Source: Anaerolineae bacterium
GTDB taxonomy: Bacteria; Chloroflexota; Anaerolineae; 4572-78; NAK82
Assembly (NCBI GenBank): GCA_030597485.1
Contig: JAUVRU010000167.1
Location: 1 to 5,824 of the forward strand
Reading direction: 5' to 3'
Length of the DNA stretch: 5,824 nucleotides
In this document: positions 5,199-5,824 of the stretch, piece by piece
Numbering within the stretch: position 1 is the first letter of the stretch
Layout: each line of letters opens with the position of its first letter
Made by a program: the position numbers and the translations under genes
The notes under the pieces: model-generated
Seen by the model: only the letters and a program-made list of their open reading frames with translations
Database searches by the model: none
What the model was told of the DNA's origin: nothing

Positions 5199-5824
5199 TC
5201 AACGCAATACCCGTTCGTCGCCCACCCTTTTGGTGATGTGTTGGTCATCCATATACTCCAACAACGCCAGAGCATATTTGCGGCTGGTGCTCAGGGCATC
5301 TCGTAATTGTCCCACGTTCACGCTGCCGTTTTCGGAAATGGTCTGCCTGACCCAACCCACCGATTCCTCATAGGTTTCCGGCAGCAGCAACACGTCCGGG
5401 CTGACGCGAACCAGCTGGCCGGACTCGATCAGAGACAGAGTCACGTCTTCGCCCAGACTGGCTACCACGTCCTTGTGGGATGGGGTGGTGTATGGGGCAC
5501 CCCGAAATTGATGCAGTACGCGATCAATGGCCTGTTGCTGCTTGTCTGTGAAGCGAACGGTGTGCTCAGGATACCGGATGAACGTATCCTTCTCCGCCAG
5601 CGCTCCTTCAGTGACAGCACGGGCTATGGCTTCGTTGAACAGCCGTGTCTCCAAGCCAAGCCGACTCTTGAGCGCTTCGCGAGGCATCCCCTGGCGGAGG
5701 GGATTGGCCTGATGAAAGGCATTCACCTCACCCAAGATACGACCTAGCAGGCCACTCCAGCCAGCAGGGGAAGCCACGTATCGTGGGCTGGAGGCCAAGG
5801 GGGGGAGGGCGTTGCTCGTCTGGC
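5199..5824 (-). CDS. selB: C-terminal part of SelB, selenocysteine-specific elongation factor
   Basis: Partial gene open at the right edge; 207 residues and the stop are visible. SelB is a GTPase that delivers Sec-tRNA(Sec) to the ribosome at UGA codons marked by a SECIS hairpin. The GTPase domains lie outside the window. What remains is a chain of winged-helix units, roughly residues 35-88 (from FHQANPLRQGMPREALKSRL), 95-147 and 150-207. The last contains the hallmark SRKYALALLEYMDD and ends ITKRVGDERVLR. In this family the C-terminal winged helices bind the SECIS RNA. The ending matches the usual SelB C-terminus, so the TGA at 5199-5201 is probably the true stop. A TTG at 5798 is in frame but homology and the open frame continue past it. 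Its presence implies a selenocysteine system (selA, selC, selD) elsewhere in the genome. The glycosyltransferase follows on the same strand. Confidence 0.93.
   Translation of the reverse strand, partial: QTSNALPPLASSPRYVASPAGWSGLLGRILGEVNAFHQANPLRQGMPREALKSRLGLETRLFNEAIARAVTEGALAEKDTFIRYPEHTVRFTDKQQQAIDRVLHQFRGAPYTTPSHKDVVASLGEDVTLSLIESGQLVRVSPDVLLLPETYEESVGWVRQTISENGSVNVGQLRDALSTSRKYALALLEYMDDQHITKRVGDERVLR

Noticed and set aside
4930..5373. Plus-strand open frames opposite the glycosyltransferase and selB (4300-4665, 4930-5373, 5307-5747)
   Set aside because: They are shadows of well-identified genes on the minus strand, with no family resemblance and no supporting SD site.

Overview
The window reads as bacterial chromosome of moderately high GC. 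It has Shine-Dalgarno sites (AGGAGG), sigma70-type promoters and a rho-independent terminator. It encodes the C-terminal part of SelB, so the organism decodes UGA as selenocysteine. It also carries an archease-RtcB RNA-ligation pair. This combination, together with a secreted protein built from two beta-rich domains and a GT4 glycosyltransferase, suggests an Anaerolineae-like Chloroflexota bacterium. That assignment is an impression from protein style and not a demonstrated placement. I saw no tRNA, rRNA, CRISPR array, insertion sequence or phage gene.

Layout, left to right. (1) Positions 1-103 (minus) hold the first 34 codons of a membrane or exported protein that runs off the left edge, with its own SD site, a hairpin at the predicted mRNA 5' end and a consensus promoter at 167-196. 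(2) A minus-strand terminator at 279-304 closes the next gene. (3) Positions 365-1801 (minus) encode a 478-residue predicted secreted protein with two divergent copies of one domain, apparently monocistronic, with a promoter at 1926-1954. (4) The 254-base divergent spacer 1802-2055 carries that promoter and a second strong promoter at 2018-2046 pointing right. (5) Positions 2056-2463 encode archease and 2481-3932 encode RtcB, 17 bases apart. All the RtcB active-site residues are present. (6) A GT4-family glycosyltransferase (3934-5085, minus) meets rtcB tail to tail with one base between the stop codons. (7) After a 113-base spacer comes the C-terminal 207 residues of SelB (5199-5824, minus), which runs off the right edge.

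How the genes fit together. Archease and RtcB are a functional pair: archease promotes guanylylation and multiple turnover of the RtcB 3'-phosphate RNA ligase. Sharing one promoter fits RNA repair or tRNA splicing/healing. SelB belongs to the selenocysteine pathway and is not obviously linked to the glycosyltransferase except by strand and proximity.

The points most worth a second look are the near-leaderless archease promoter, the UGA that ends selB followed by an open frame and a hairpin with SECIS-like geometry, the duplicated-domain secreted protein, and the tail-to-tail rtcB/glycosyltransferase junction with no terminator. No clearly new multi-gene system is visible.
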